Source: Rhodoluna limnophila (GTDB taxonomy: Bacteria; Actinomycetota; Actinomycetes; Actinomycetales; Microbacteriaceae). Taken from it: DNA of 7,155 bases. The notes below the pieces were generated by a model. The model searched no databases, was not told where the DNA came from, and saw only the letters and a program-made list of their open reading frames with translations. Below, piece after piece: positions 1-4,763 of this stretch. The DNA lies in contig CALPUC020000044.1 of the NCBI GenBank assembly GCA_943326655.2, positions 1 to 7,155 of the forward strand, in the 5' to 3' direction. The translations under genes were made by a program, and so were the position numbers. Every line of letters begins with the position of its first letter. Position 1 is the stretch's first letter.

Positions 1-1
1 C

Positions 2-442
2 TTTATCTCCATCACAATCATCCCTAGCTACCTCACCCAGAGGACAAATGGAGTGTTGGTTTTTTTCTATGAGGGTTCCGCTAACGCAACAGTGTTGGGA
101 AGATCAGAATACCTAGCCCTAGCCTTAGCTTGTGATTTGTATTGTTCTGGAGGCATTGACCAAGTCCGAAAGTTCAGCACCGAATTGACCACAATTTCGG
201 GGCAAGACTGCGAAGTCGGAGTCCTTTCATCAAGACAACTCGAAATCCTGTCAATGATTAAGGAAGGGCATACGAATGAGCTCATCGCCCGGAAACTGAA
301 TTTCTCTTTGGCAACTATAAAGAAAGAAATCTCCACAATCTTCAGGATCTTAGGCGTCAACAATCGCGAGTCCGCTGCGGCCCTGTCTCCCTCAGATGAT
401 GGAGCCGCATCCGCGAACAAAGAAATCAGCCTTACGGTTTGA
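2..442 (+). CDS. LuxR/NarL-type HTH transcriptional regulator, 5'-truncated by window edge
   Basis: This is the C-terminal part (146 visible codons) of a DNA-binding regulator. The frame stays open to the left edge, so the true start lies outside; the GTG at 53 and the out-of-frame ATG at 48 are not convincing starts. The last third is a LuxR-type helix-turn-helix: it begins LSSRQLEIL, continues through GHTNELIARKLNFS, and ends IFRILGVNNRESAAA, which matches the four-helix NarL/LuxR fold including the recognition helix and the conserved LGV(N/S)NR turn. The visible N-terminal half is a mixed hydrophobic segment (around VLVFFYEGS) that does not look like a receiver domain; a GAF-like sensory fold is possible but unproven. 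A short polar tail follows the HTH. The target genes and signal cannot be read from the sequence. The stop at 440-442 lies just upstream of the next promoter, whose -35 region falls within the end of this gene. Confidence 0.85.
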   Translation, partial: FISITIIPSYLTQRTNGVLVFFYEGSANATVLGRSEYLALALACDLYCSGGIDQVRKFSTELTTISGQDCEVGVLSSRQLEILSMIKEGHTNELIARKLNFSLATIKKEISTIFRILGVNNRESAAALSPSDDGAASANKEISLTV

Positions 443-455
443 GCGATTAGTCACC

Positions 456-461
456 TATAAT
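456..461 (+). promoter_or_regulatory. -10 box (TATAAT), probable leaderless promoter
   Basis: A perfect consensus TATAAT sits so that a start point six to seven bases downstream falls on the A of the ATG at 468. This is the usual actinobacterial geometry for a leaderless transcript. The -35 is poor: TTACGG at 432-437 with an 18-base spacer is the best candidate and lies inside the end of the preceding gene. A run of seven T residues (461-467) separates the box from the ATG. Confidence 0.7.
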
Positions 462-467
462 TTTTTT

Positions 468-536
468 ATGACTGCAAACAAGACTTCCTTCGCTTCGGCG
501 ATGCGCGTTTGCATGTGTATGCGAATGTGTCGCTAA
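468..536 (+). CDS. Short Cys/Met-rich leader peptide (22 codons), candidate attenuation ORF
   Basis: A 22-residue ORF starts at ATG 468 and ends at TAA 534-536. Its second half is strongly biased: the last eleven residues are MRVCMCMRMCR, so residues 15-21 read CMCMRMC, with three Cys and three Met in seven positions, after a bland MTANKTSFASA start. There is no Shine-Dalgarno sequence, and the TATAAT box predicts that the mRNA begins at the ATG itself. Leaderless short ORFs with Cys-codon clusters act as cysteine-responsive attenuators in mycobacteria, and this ORF has the same layout, though with Cys and Met mixed. Codons 17-20 are perfectly complementary to the region just before the downstream ribosome binding site. 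By inference it is a regulatory uORF for the winged-helix operon. Other possibilities are a small metal-binding peptide or a chance ORF. It is too short for most gene callers. Confidence 0.65.
   Translation: MTANKTSFASAMRVCMCMRMCR
490..501 (+). other. Small hairpin with C(UUCG)G tetraloop inside the leader ORF
   Basis: TCGC-TTCG-GCGA forms a four-base-pair stem closed by C-G around a UUCG loop, an unusually stable tetraloop context. It lies over codons 8-12 of the leader peptide, just before the Cys/Met codons. The stem is short, so it may simply reflect codon choice. Confidence 0.35.
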
Positions 537-617
537 GACCGCTTAGAGCTTTGCTCGCCTCTTAGAGACACCAACACCCCAGCCGTGCTTTTGCACAAAA
601 ACTCCCATTCGCATACA
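516..617 (+). repeat. 12-bp perfect inverted repeat linking leader Cys-Met codons to the RBS region
   Basis: Arm one is TGTATGCGAATG at 516-527, which is exactly codons 17-20 (Cys-Met-Arg-Met) of the leader ORF. Arm two is CATTCGCATACA at 606-617, ending three bases before the AAGGA Shine-Dalgarno sequence (621-625) of the winged-helix gene. All twelve positions are Watson-Crick pairs with 78 bases between the arms. In RNA this would place a long helix directly against the ribosome binding site, and a ribosome on the leader's Cys/Met codons would prevent it. The 78-base loop also holds the smaller hairpins at 529-569 and 585-596 (GTGC-TTTT-GCAC). The regulatory role is inferred; the complementarity is seen directly. 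Confidence 0.65.
529..569 (+). other. Stem-loop spanning the leader ORF stop codon
   Basis: GTCGCTAAG at 529-537 pairs with CTTAGAGAC at 561-569, eight of nine positions with one G-A mismatch. A further small stem, GAGC-TTT-GCTC (546-556), sits inside its loop. The 5' arm includes the TAA stop of the leader, so a terminating or stalled ribosome would mask it. No T-run follows, so it is not an intrinsic terminator. It is a plausible alternative or coaxial element of the leader RNA. Confidence 0.4.
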
Positions 618-635
618 AAAAAGGATTAACTTGAA

Positions 636-1298
636 ATGACTATCGCAAACCTGAACAACTACCGAACCAACCGACCTGCCCCTAACCCAGTGAAGAAGCT
701 AGTGAACGAACCCGTTGTGCAATCTGAAGCCAGAGGCTTCGCGCTCTACGTTGGCGTCGACGAAGCCCAGGCAGTTGAGGCCGGGGTTAGCCTTACCGAA
801 CTGGTGAAAGCCCTGCGAGCAACTTTGAACGAGTTGGTCCCGGGAGCCGAGACTTATGCTGCTGTGGCTTTGGCTCCAAAAGATGCCGGCGGGCGAAATG
901 TTGATGTGGTTAGAACCGCTTTGCACGACCCTAGGGCTCTCGACCAGCTGGTTGCCAGAACCGACACCGATGATGAAACCGAAGACGGCGTTGTGGTTGA
1001 TCTGTCTCGCCGTCGTGTTTTAGTAAACGGCGAGAATGCCGAACTAACCGCAAAAGAATTCGACCTACTGACTTACCTGATTGAGAACCAGGGTGAAACT
1101 ATCAGCAGGCGTGAGTTGGTTGAGTTGGTTTGGAACACCGACGACGCTTCGGCGCCAAACGATCGAACCATCGACGTGCACATCCGTAGGTTGCGCTCAA
1201 AGATTGCCGGTTTCGAAGACATCATTCGCACAATTCGTGGTGGGGGTTATCGTTTTGATTCTCACCCGGACGTGCACGTTGAGGATTACCAGATCTAG
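636..1298 (+). CDS. OmpR/PhoB-type winged-helix DNA-binding protein without receiver domain
   Basis: A 220-residue cytoplasmic DNA-binding regulator. Residues 118-208 form an OmpR/PhoB-type winged helix (Trans_reg_C). This shows in the strand-rich start (VVVDLSRRRVLVNG), LTAKEFDLLTYLIENQG, the positioning and recognition helices with RTIDVHIRRLRSKI, and the wing signature IRTIRGGGYRF. Residues 1-32 look disordered (polar and proline-rich). Residues 33-107 form a separate small domain (FALYVGVDEAQ, SLTELVKALRATLNELVPGAETYAAVALAP) that lacks the acidic pocket and phospho-accepting Asp of a receiver, so classical phosphorelay control is unlikely. An acidic linker (110-117) joins the two. ATG 636 is preceded by AAGGA at 621-625, ten bases upstream. 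The P-loop gene starts six bases after its stop, so the two are probably one operon. The Cys/Met leader upstream hints at a link to sulfur amino acids, but no target can be named from sequence. Confidence 0.88.
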   Translation: MTIANLNNYRTNRPAPNPVKKLVNEPVVQSEARGFALYVGVDEAQAVEAGVSLTELVKALRATLNELVPGAETYAAVALAPKDAGGRNVDVVRTALHDPRALDQLVARTDTDDETEDGVVVDLSRRRVLVNGENAELTAKEFDLLTYLIENQGETISRRELVELVWNTDDASAPNDRTIDVHIRRLRSKIAGFEDIIRTIRGGGYRFDSHPDVHVEDYQI

Positions 1299-1304
1299 GT
1301 TTTT

Positions 1305-1874
1305 GTGGCTGACTTTTTGAACCTATCCGCCGCCGTCTCTGAGCTTTCAGAGAAAGTTTTGGAGTTGGTCGACGATGGACTGCCGACGCCAATTGTTTTG
1401 ATTGATGGTCGGGCTGGTTCCGGAAAGAGCACTCTGGCAGCCATGTTGCAAAACCAGTTGTTCAAAGACGGCGAGAGTCTTCCCCGACTGATTCACATGG
1501 ACGACCTCTACGAGGGATGGGACGGCCTGCAGGCTGGCGTCGACTACCTACAGCGTTTGATTTTGAATCCGGTCGCAGGGCGAAAAAAGGCGTCTTGGCA
1601 GGAGTTCGACTGGTCGGCTGGGATGCGGGTTCGCTGGCGTGAGTTCGAGGGGCAAACCCCACTAATAGTTGAAGGCTGCGGGGCACTGAGCCGGTTGTCT
1701 GGGGAAGTGGCACACCTGCGGGTTTGGGTTGAAGCGGATGCCGATGTGCGTTTTCAGCGCTGGGTTGAGCGAGAGGGGTCGGATGAAAACTTCGGCCGCT
1801 GGGCCGCTCAGGAAGTTGAGTTTTACGCCCGCGAGCGCTCACCTGAATTGGCTGATGTAACGGTGGCTAACTAG
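1305..1874 (+). CDS. P-loop ATPase, uridine-kinase-like ATP-binding protein
   Basis: A 189-residue soluble P-loop NTPase. Walker A is GRAGSGKST at residues 35-43. A kinase-type acidic motif, HMDDLYEGWDGL, is at 64-75, where uridine kinase and phosphoribulokinase relatives carry the substrate-side DD(F/L)Y. A hydrophobic strand ending in Glu-Gly (LIVEGCGAL, 120-128) fits the Walker B region, and an Arg-rich helix (DVRFQRWVERE, 147-157) fits the lid. The length suits the nucleoside-kinase-like family often annotated only as ATP-binding protein in actinobacteria; the true substrate is unknown. The start is GTG 1305, six bases after the stop of the winged-helix gene, with no strong Shine-Dalgarno sequence, which suggests translational coupling. 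The 3' end overlaps the end of the convergent DedA gene by eight bases, and no terminator is visible between them. Confidence 0.85.
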   Translation: MADFLNLSAAVSELSEKVLELVDDGLPTPIVLIDGRAGSGKSTLAAMLQNQLFKDGESLPRLIHMDDLYEGWDGLQAGVDYLQRLILNPVAGRKKASWQEFDWSAGMRVRWREFEGQTPLIVEGCGALSRLSGEVAHLRVWVEADADVRFQRWVEREGSDENFGRWAAQEVEFYARERSPELADVTVAN

Positions 1875-2499
1875 TTTTACGGTTTTTGAGCCAGGCGCGT
1901 AAACCGGCAATTACCGAAGCGCTGATGAAGAACGCCGCGATGGCAAAAGAGACATTTTTTACCGCTTCGTTGCTGGCGGCGTAGTAGCCGGTTACGGTGA
2001 GGCCAACTCCCCAAACCAAAGCACCAACCAGGTTGGCGCTGAAAAACTTGTAGTAGTTCATCTTCGAGATTCCTGCGATCGGTGGCACGAAAACTCTGGC
2101 CCACGGAATAAATCGGGCGACCACGACGGCCCACCAACCCCAAGCCCGGTAGAACTTTTCGCTTTTGGCGATGGCGTTTTGCAGCCATTCACCTTTTCGC
2201 TTGTCAAGATAAGGCCTGCCGAAATGGCGACCGAGAGTGTAGCCAACCTGATCGCCAAGCCAGGCGGCTACGCCAACTCCTGTTGCCATCACCCAGATGT
2301 TCACACCGGAGCCTGCTCCCGCCGCAACCAGGCCGGCTGCGAAAACGAGTGAGTCACCGGTGATGAACGGAACAAATGCACCGATGAACAGGCCGGTTCC
2401 GGCAAAAACGAGACCCCAAACCACCAGATAGAAAAGCCATGGTCCGAGTTGCGGAGACCACGCCTCTATCTGGTCGCTTATTGCGGTGTGAAAATGCAT
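1867..2499 (-). CDS. DedA/SNARE-associated family membrane protein
   Basis: A 210-residue integral membrane protein of the DedA (VTT/SNARE-associated) family. Members are implicated in membrane homeostasis, and some flip undecaprenyl phosphate or phospholipids. Family marks seen: an N-terminal hydrophobic pair with GAFVPFITGDSLVFAAG (40-56), the re-entrant-loop region; LGDQVGYTLGRHFG (81-94), with the conserved G-D-x-x-G-Y; and ARFIPWARVFVPPIAGISKM (128-147), with the key Arg-Phe-x-Pro and second Arg. Further hydrophobic segments lie at about 152-173 and 183-201, followed by a basic tail. The length is typical. The ATG start (2497-2499) overlaps the TAA stop of the nitroreductase by one base (TAATG), so it is probably translated by coupling from that gene. 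No physiological link to the nitroreductase is evident. The specific substrate cannot be assigned. Confidence 0.93.
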   Translation of the reverse strand: MHFHTAISDQIEAWSPQLGPWLFYLVVWGLVFAGTGLFIGAFVPFITGDSLVFAAGLVAAGAGSGVNIWVMATGVGVAAWLGDQVGYTLGRHFGRPYLDKRKGEWLQNAIAKSEKFYRAWGWWAVVVARFIPWARVFVPPIAGISKMNYYKFFSANLVGALVWGVGLTVTGYYAASNEAVKNVSFAIAAFFISASVIAGLRAWLKNRKTS

Positions 2500-3092
2500 T
2501 AGTTCAGGCCGTGCAACACGATCTCATCGAGTGACAAACGGGTGCGAGGGGCAACTTCGCGTTCCTGCGCCGGGGCAGACAGAGTTGAAGGGTCGGTGCT
2601 CTTGCCGAGAACTATGGCAGCAATCGAGTTGCGGTCCTTTTCCAGACCGAGCAGCTCGGTAACAACCTCGTGGTTGTAGCCACTGATCGGGTGGGTGGCA
2701 AGGCCTAGGGCCTGCGCCTGAATCATCATGTTCTGCGCGGCTAGACCTGCGTCAAACCAAGCGATTGGGTAAGCGTTACCGTCCTGGGTTATTGCCGGCA
2801 CGGAAATAAAGATGACGCTCGAGGCGTTTGGCACCCAGGCTGCGTTGAATCCGGACATCGACTGCTCAACGATTGCGGTGTGAAGTTCTTCACCGCGGGT
2901 TACCACCGAGAAGCGCCATGGCTGAAGGTTGCTGGCCGAAGGCGCCCAGCGCCCAGCTTCCAGAATTGATGTTAGGTCTTCTTTCGATACCTCATAGGTG
3001 GTGTCGTAGGCTCGCGGGCTCCAACGCTCGGCGATTTCGGTCAGGAGTGGTGCACTGGTTTCAGCTGTCTTTTTCATATTCTCTCTAACCAT
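2499..3092 (-). CDS. Nitroreductase family FMN-dependent oxidoreductase
   Basis: A protein of about 197 residues of the nitroreductase/flavin reductase superfamily: homodimeric FMN enzymes that use NAD(P)H to reduce nitro-aromatics, quinones or similar electrophiles in the cytoplasm. Seen in sequence: the N-terminal FMN phosphate motif RWSPRAYD, then the classic GRWAPSASNLQPWRF segment (near residues 48-62) with the Ser-x-x-Asn-x-Gln-Pro-Trp signature, the central strand SSVIFISVPA, the helix AGLAAQNMMIQAQALGLATHPI that lies against the flavin, and a late IAAIVLGK strand. ATG 3092 is preferred because AAAGG lies eight bases upstream; an in-frame TTG one codon earlier and an ATG at 3077 are alternatives. 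It is the first gene of a minus-strand pair with DedA (stop/start overlap). The physiological substrate is unknown. Confidence 0.92.
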   Translation of the reverse strand: MVRENMKKTAETSAPLLTEIAERWSPRAYDTTYEVSKEDLTSILEAGRWAPSASNLQPWRFSVVTRGEELHTAIVEQSMSGFNAAWVPNASSVIFISVPAITQDGNAYPIAWFDAGLAAQNMMIQAQALGLATHPISGYNHEVVTELLGLEKDRNSIAAIVLGKSTDPSTLSAPAQEREVAPRTRLSLDEIVLHGLN

Positions 3093-3100
3093 CAAATCAA

Positions 3101-3105
3101 CCTTT
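3101..3105 (-). promoter_or_regulatory. Shine-Dalgarno (AAAGG) deciding the nitroreductase start
   Basis: AAAGG on the minus strand lies eight bases before ATG 3092 and supports that start over the later ATG at 3077. The TTG at 3095 is also within range (five bases), so the choice is favoured rather than certain. Confidence 0.5.
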
Positions 3106-3145
3106 CTATTCTACTTTTCGCAAGATTGCTTTGGCGCCCTATCGG

Positions 3146-3151
3146 TAGGCT
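3146..3151 (+). promoter_or_regulatory. Possible -10 (TAGGCT) for the EamA transporter gene
   Basis: TAGGCT fits the TANNNT pattern and ends six bases before ATG 3158, as expected for a leaderless actinobacterial transcript. No good -35 is visible at 17-18 bases. The same stretch (GGTAGG) could instead serve as a weak ribosome binding site eight bases from the ATG. Only one of the two readings can be right. Confidence 0.3.
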
Positions 3152-3157
3152 GGTTGA

Positions 3158-4039
3158 ATGTCTCGCAAAGGGTTTCTCCTCTTCATTGCCGCATCGCTGG
3201 CCTGGGGGGTTCCGTATTTCTTCATTCGCATCGCCGCCGAAGAGTTCTCTCCCTCGATGATCATCTTTGCCAGGACGATTCTTGGCGCCATCGTGTTAAT
3301 CCCCCTAGCCATCAAGCGCAATTCGCTTCGCCCGGCTCTGAAAGCCTGGCAGTATGTTTTGGCCTTCGCGGTGATCGAAATGGTGATTCCCTGGTGGATG
3401 CTTACCACTGCCCAAAGCGGCAATCCGGTTCACATCAGCTCTGGGTTAGCCGGTCTTCTTATTGGCACGGTTCCGTTTTTCTCACTCTTTCTCGGTTACT
3501 TCTATATGGGAGACAAGTCGGTGTTTCATCCGAAAACGATTTTCGGTCTGGTCACCGGCTTCGTCGGGCTGTTTTTACTGGTTGGAATCGACGCGTTCCA
3601 GGGCCACGTTGATCCATTTTGGGTAGGCGTAGTGATCATTGGCGCCATCGGTTATGCCATCGCACCAACCATTGTTGCCAAGCATGCCGGCAAAGTGCCG
3701 TCCGAAGGGGTTATCTCAATCTCGATGGTCATGGTTGCCATCGTTTACGCAATTCCTGCTTTTTCACAACCGTTTCAGCCGGGAGTGGTCGAAGCCACCA
3801 CCGACGGCTGGATTGCCCTAGTTGTTCTCGGTGTGGTTTGCTCGGCAATCGCCTTCGTGGTGTTCTTCGCTCTAATCAAAGAAATTGGCTCCACTCGAGC
3901 AACGCTTATCACTTACCCAAACACCCTGATTGCAATCTTGCTCGGGGTGTTGTTTCTTCAAGAGCCACTTACCCCGGGAATGATGGTTGGCATTCCCCTA
4001 GTGATTTTGGGCTCATATTTCGCCACGCGAAAGCATTAA
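3158..4039 (+). CDS. EamA/DMT-superfamily transporter
   Basis: A 293-residue polytopic inner-membrane protein with the two tandem EamA repeats of the drug/metabolite transporter superfamily, ten predicted membrane segments in all. Repeat one (about 5-140) opens with LLFIAASLAWGVPYFFIRIAAEEFSPSMIIFAR, whose Trp-Gly and FAR(T) positions are typical, and closes with FGLVTGFVGLFLLVG. Repeat two (about 153-290) has GAIGYAIAPTIVAKH and ends with the characteristic ATLITYPNTLIAILLGVLFLQEPLT followed by a final membrane helix and a short basic tail. Family members export amino acids, metabolites or drugs, and specificity cannot be read from the sequence. It is divergent from the nitroreductase across a 65-base gap and is the first gene of a plus-strand run. 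The response regulator begins 70 bases after its stop. Confidence 0.93.
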   Translation: MSRKGFLLFIAASLAWGVPYFFIRIAAEEFSPSMIIFARTILGAIVLIPLAIKRNSLRPALKAWQYVLAFAVIEMVIPWWMLTTAQSGNPVHISSGLAGLLIGTVPFFSLFLGYFYMGDKSVFHPKTIFGLVTGFVGLFLLVGIDAFQGHVDPFWVGVVIIGAIGYAIAPTIVAKHAGKVPSEGVISISMVMVAIVYAIPAFSQPFQPGVVEATTDGWIALVVLGVVCSAIAFVVFFALIKEIGSTRATLITYPNTLIAILLGVLFLQEPLTPGMMVGIPLVILGSYFATRKH

Positions 4040-4109
4040 ATCACCCGATTAAATTCGCTTAGGCGAAGAAATATGAGTGCAATCTGAAGTTGGCTGGCAT
4101 TCTTATCTT

Positions 4110-4760
4110 GTGGCTCAATTCAACCGTAAAGTTCTGGTCGTCGAAGACGACGCACTGCTGCGCTCGCTGATTGCGTCTAACCTCGAAGCCGACGGTTTCG
4201 CGGTTCAAGCCACCGGCTCAGCCGCCAGCGCGCGGAAGATAGCCGACGAATTCGACCCAGACGTGGCGCTTCTAGACATTGAGCTTGGCAGCGGCCCAAC
4301 CGGCATCGACCTAGCCCTGATTCTTCGCAAGACTCTGCCCGAGATCGCTCTCGTTTTCCTAACCCACATTCCTGAGCCTCGAGTTGTTGGAGTCGACAAC
4401 CGTAAGATTCCCAAAAACGCGGCTTACCTCGCCAAGGATCGAATCACCGATCCGAAGATGCTAAACCAGGCTATAGACGCAGCTCTTCGCGGCCGTGCTG
4501 GAAAAGAATTCCGCGACGACAAGCGAGACTATGCGTTGGCCGATTTGAGCCGATCACAGTTGGCTGTGCTGCAGATGGTTGCCCTTGGCATGTCGAACAC
4601 CGAGATTGCCAGGGAACGAGACACCACGATTCGTGCGGTTGAGAACCTGGTTAAGCGTGCCTTCCAGGCTGCCGGCATCAACACCGAGTCTGGCGGTAAT
4701 CCGAGAGTAAACGCCGCCCGCGAATACATTCGCATCGCCGGCCTGCCTCACGGCAAATAG
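4110..4760 (+). CDS. NarL/LuxR-family response regulator
   Basis: A cytoplasmic two-component response regulator of 216 residues from GTG 4110. The receiver begins KVLVVEDD, giving the Mg-binding acidic pair. The phospho-accepting Asp is in VALLDIEL (Asp56 from this start), the switch Thr in LVFLTH, and the conserved Lys in AAYLAKD. The C-terminal LuxR-type HTH runs from LSRSQLAVLQMVALGMSNTEIARE through AVENLVKRAFQAAGI, with a final helix NPRVNAAREYIRIAG. The frame stays open to GTG 4077, which would add eleven residues. GTG 4110 is chosen because the first receiver strand then starts near residue 7, as is usual, but neither start has a clear Shine-Dalgarno sequence. No histidine kinase is adjacent, so it is an orphan in this window. 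The stop lies three bases from the end of the convergent secreted-protein gene, with no visible terminator between them. Confidence 0.9.
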   Translation: MAQFNRKVLVVEDDALLRSLIASNLEADGFAVQATGSAASARKIADEFDPDVALLDIELGSGPTGIDLALILRKTLPEIALVFLTHIPEPRVVGVDNRKIPKNAAYLAKDRITDPKMLNQAIDAALRGRAGKEFRDDKRDYALADLSRSQLAVLQMVALGMSNTEIARERDTTIRAVENLVKRAFQAAGINTESGGNPRVNAAREYIRIAGLPHGK

Positions 4761-4763
4761 CTT

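Noticed and set aside
48..118. ATG at 48 as the start of the first gene
   Set aside because: It is in a different frame and stops after about two dozen codons, while the LuxR-type frame is open to position 2. The first gene is truncated, not started here.
461..467. Run of seven T residues as an intrinsic terminator of the first gene
   Set aside because: No GC-rich hairpin precedes it, and it follows directly on a perfect -10 box, so it reads better as promoter-proximal sequence.
597..617. Second promoter (TTGCAC then CATACA) just before the winged-helix gene
   Set aside because: The spacer is only 15 bases and the -10 is poor. The TATAAT at 456 is far stronger, so this was not annotated.
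1462..1842. Long minus-strand frame opposite the P-loop gene
   Set aside because: Its product is Arg/Pro/Ser-rich without recognisable motifs, whereas the plus frame has clear Walker A and kinase motifs. It is a shadow frame.
3108..3113. TAGAAT on the minus strand as the -10 of the nitroreductase gene
   Set aside because: A start six to seven bases downstream would fall inside the AAAGG ribosome binding site, and no -35 is visible at proper spacing.
3619..4062. Plus-strand frame overlapping the second half of the EamA gene
   Set aside because: Its product is Arg/His/Ser-rich and non-hydrophobic, the typical out-of-frame translation of a membrane-protein gene.
4054..4066. TTCGC-TTAG-GCGAA hairpin after the EamA gene as a terminator
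   Set aside because: The stem is only five pairs and is followed by GAAATATG, not a T-run. It may be incidental.
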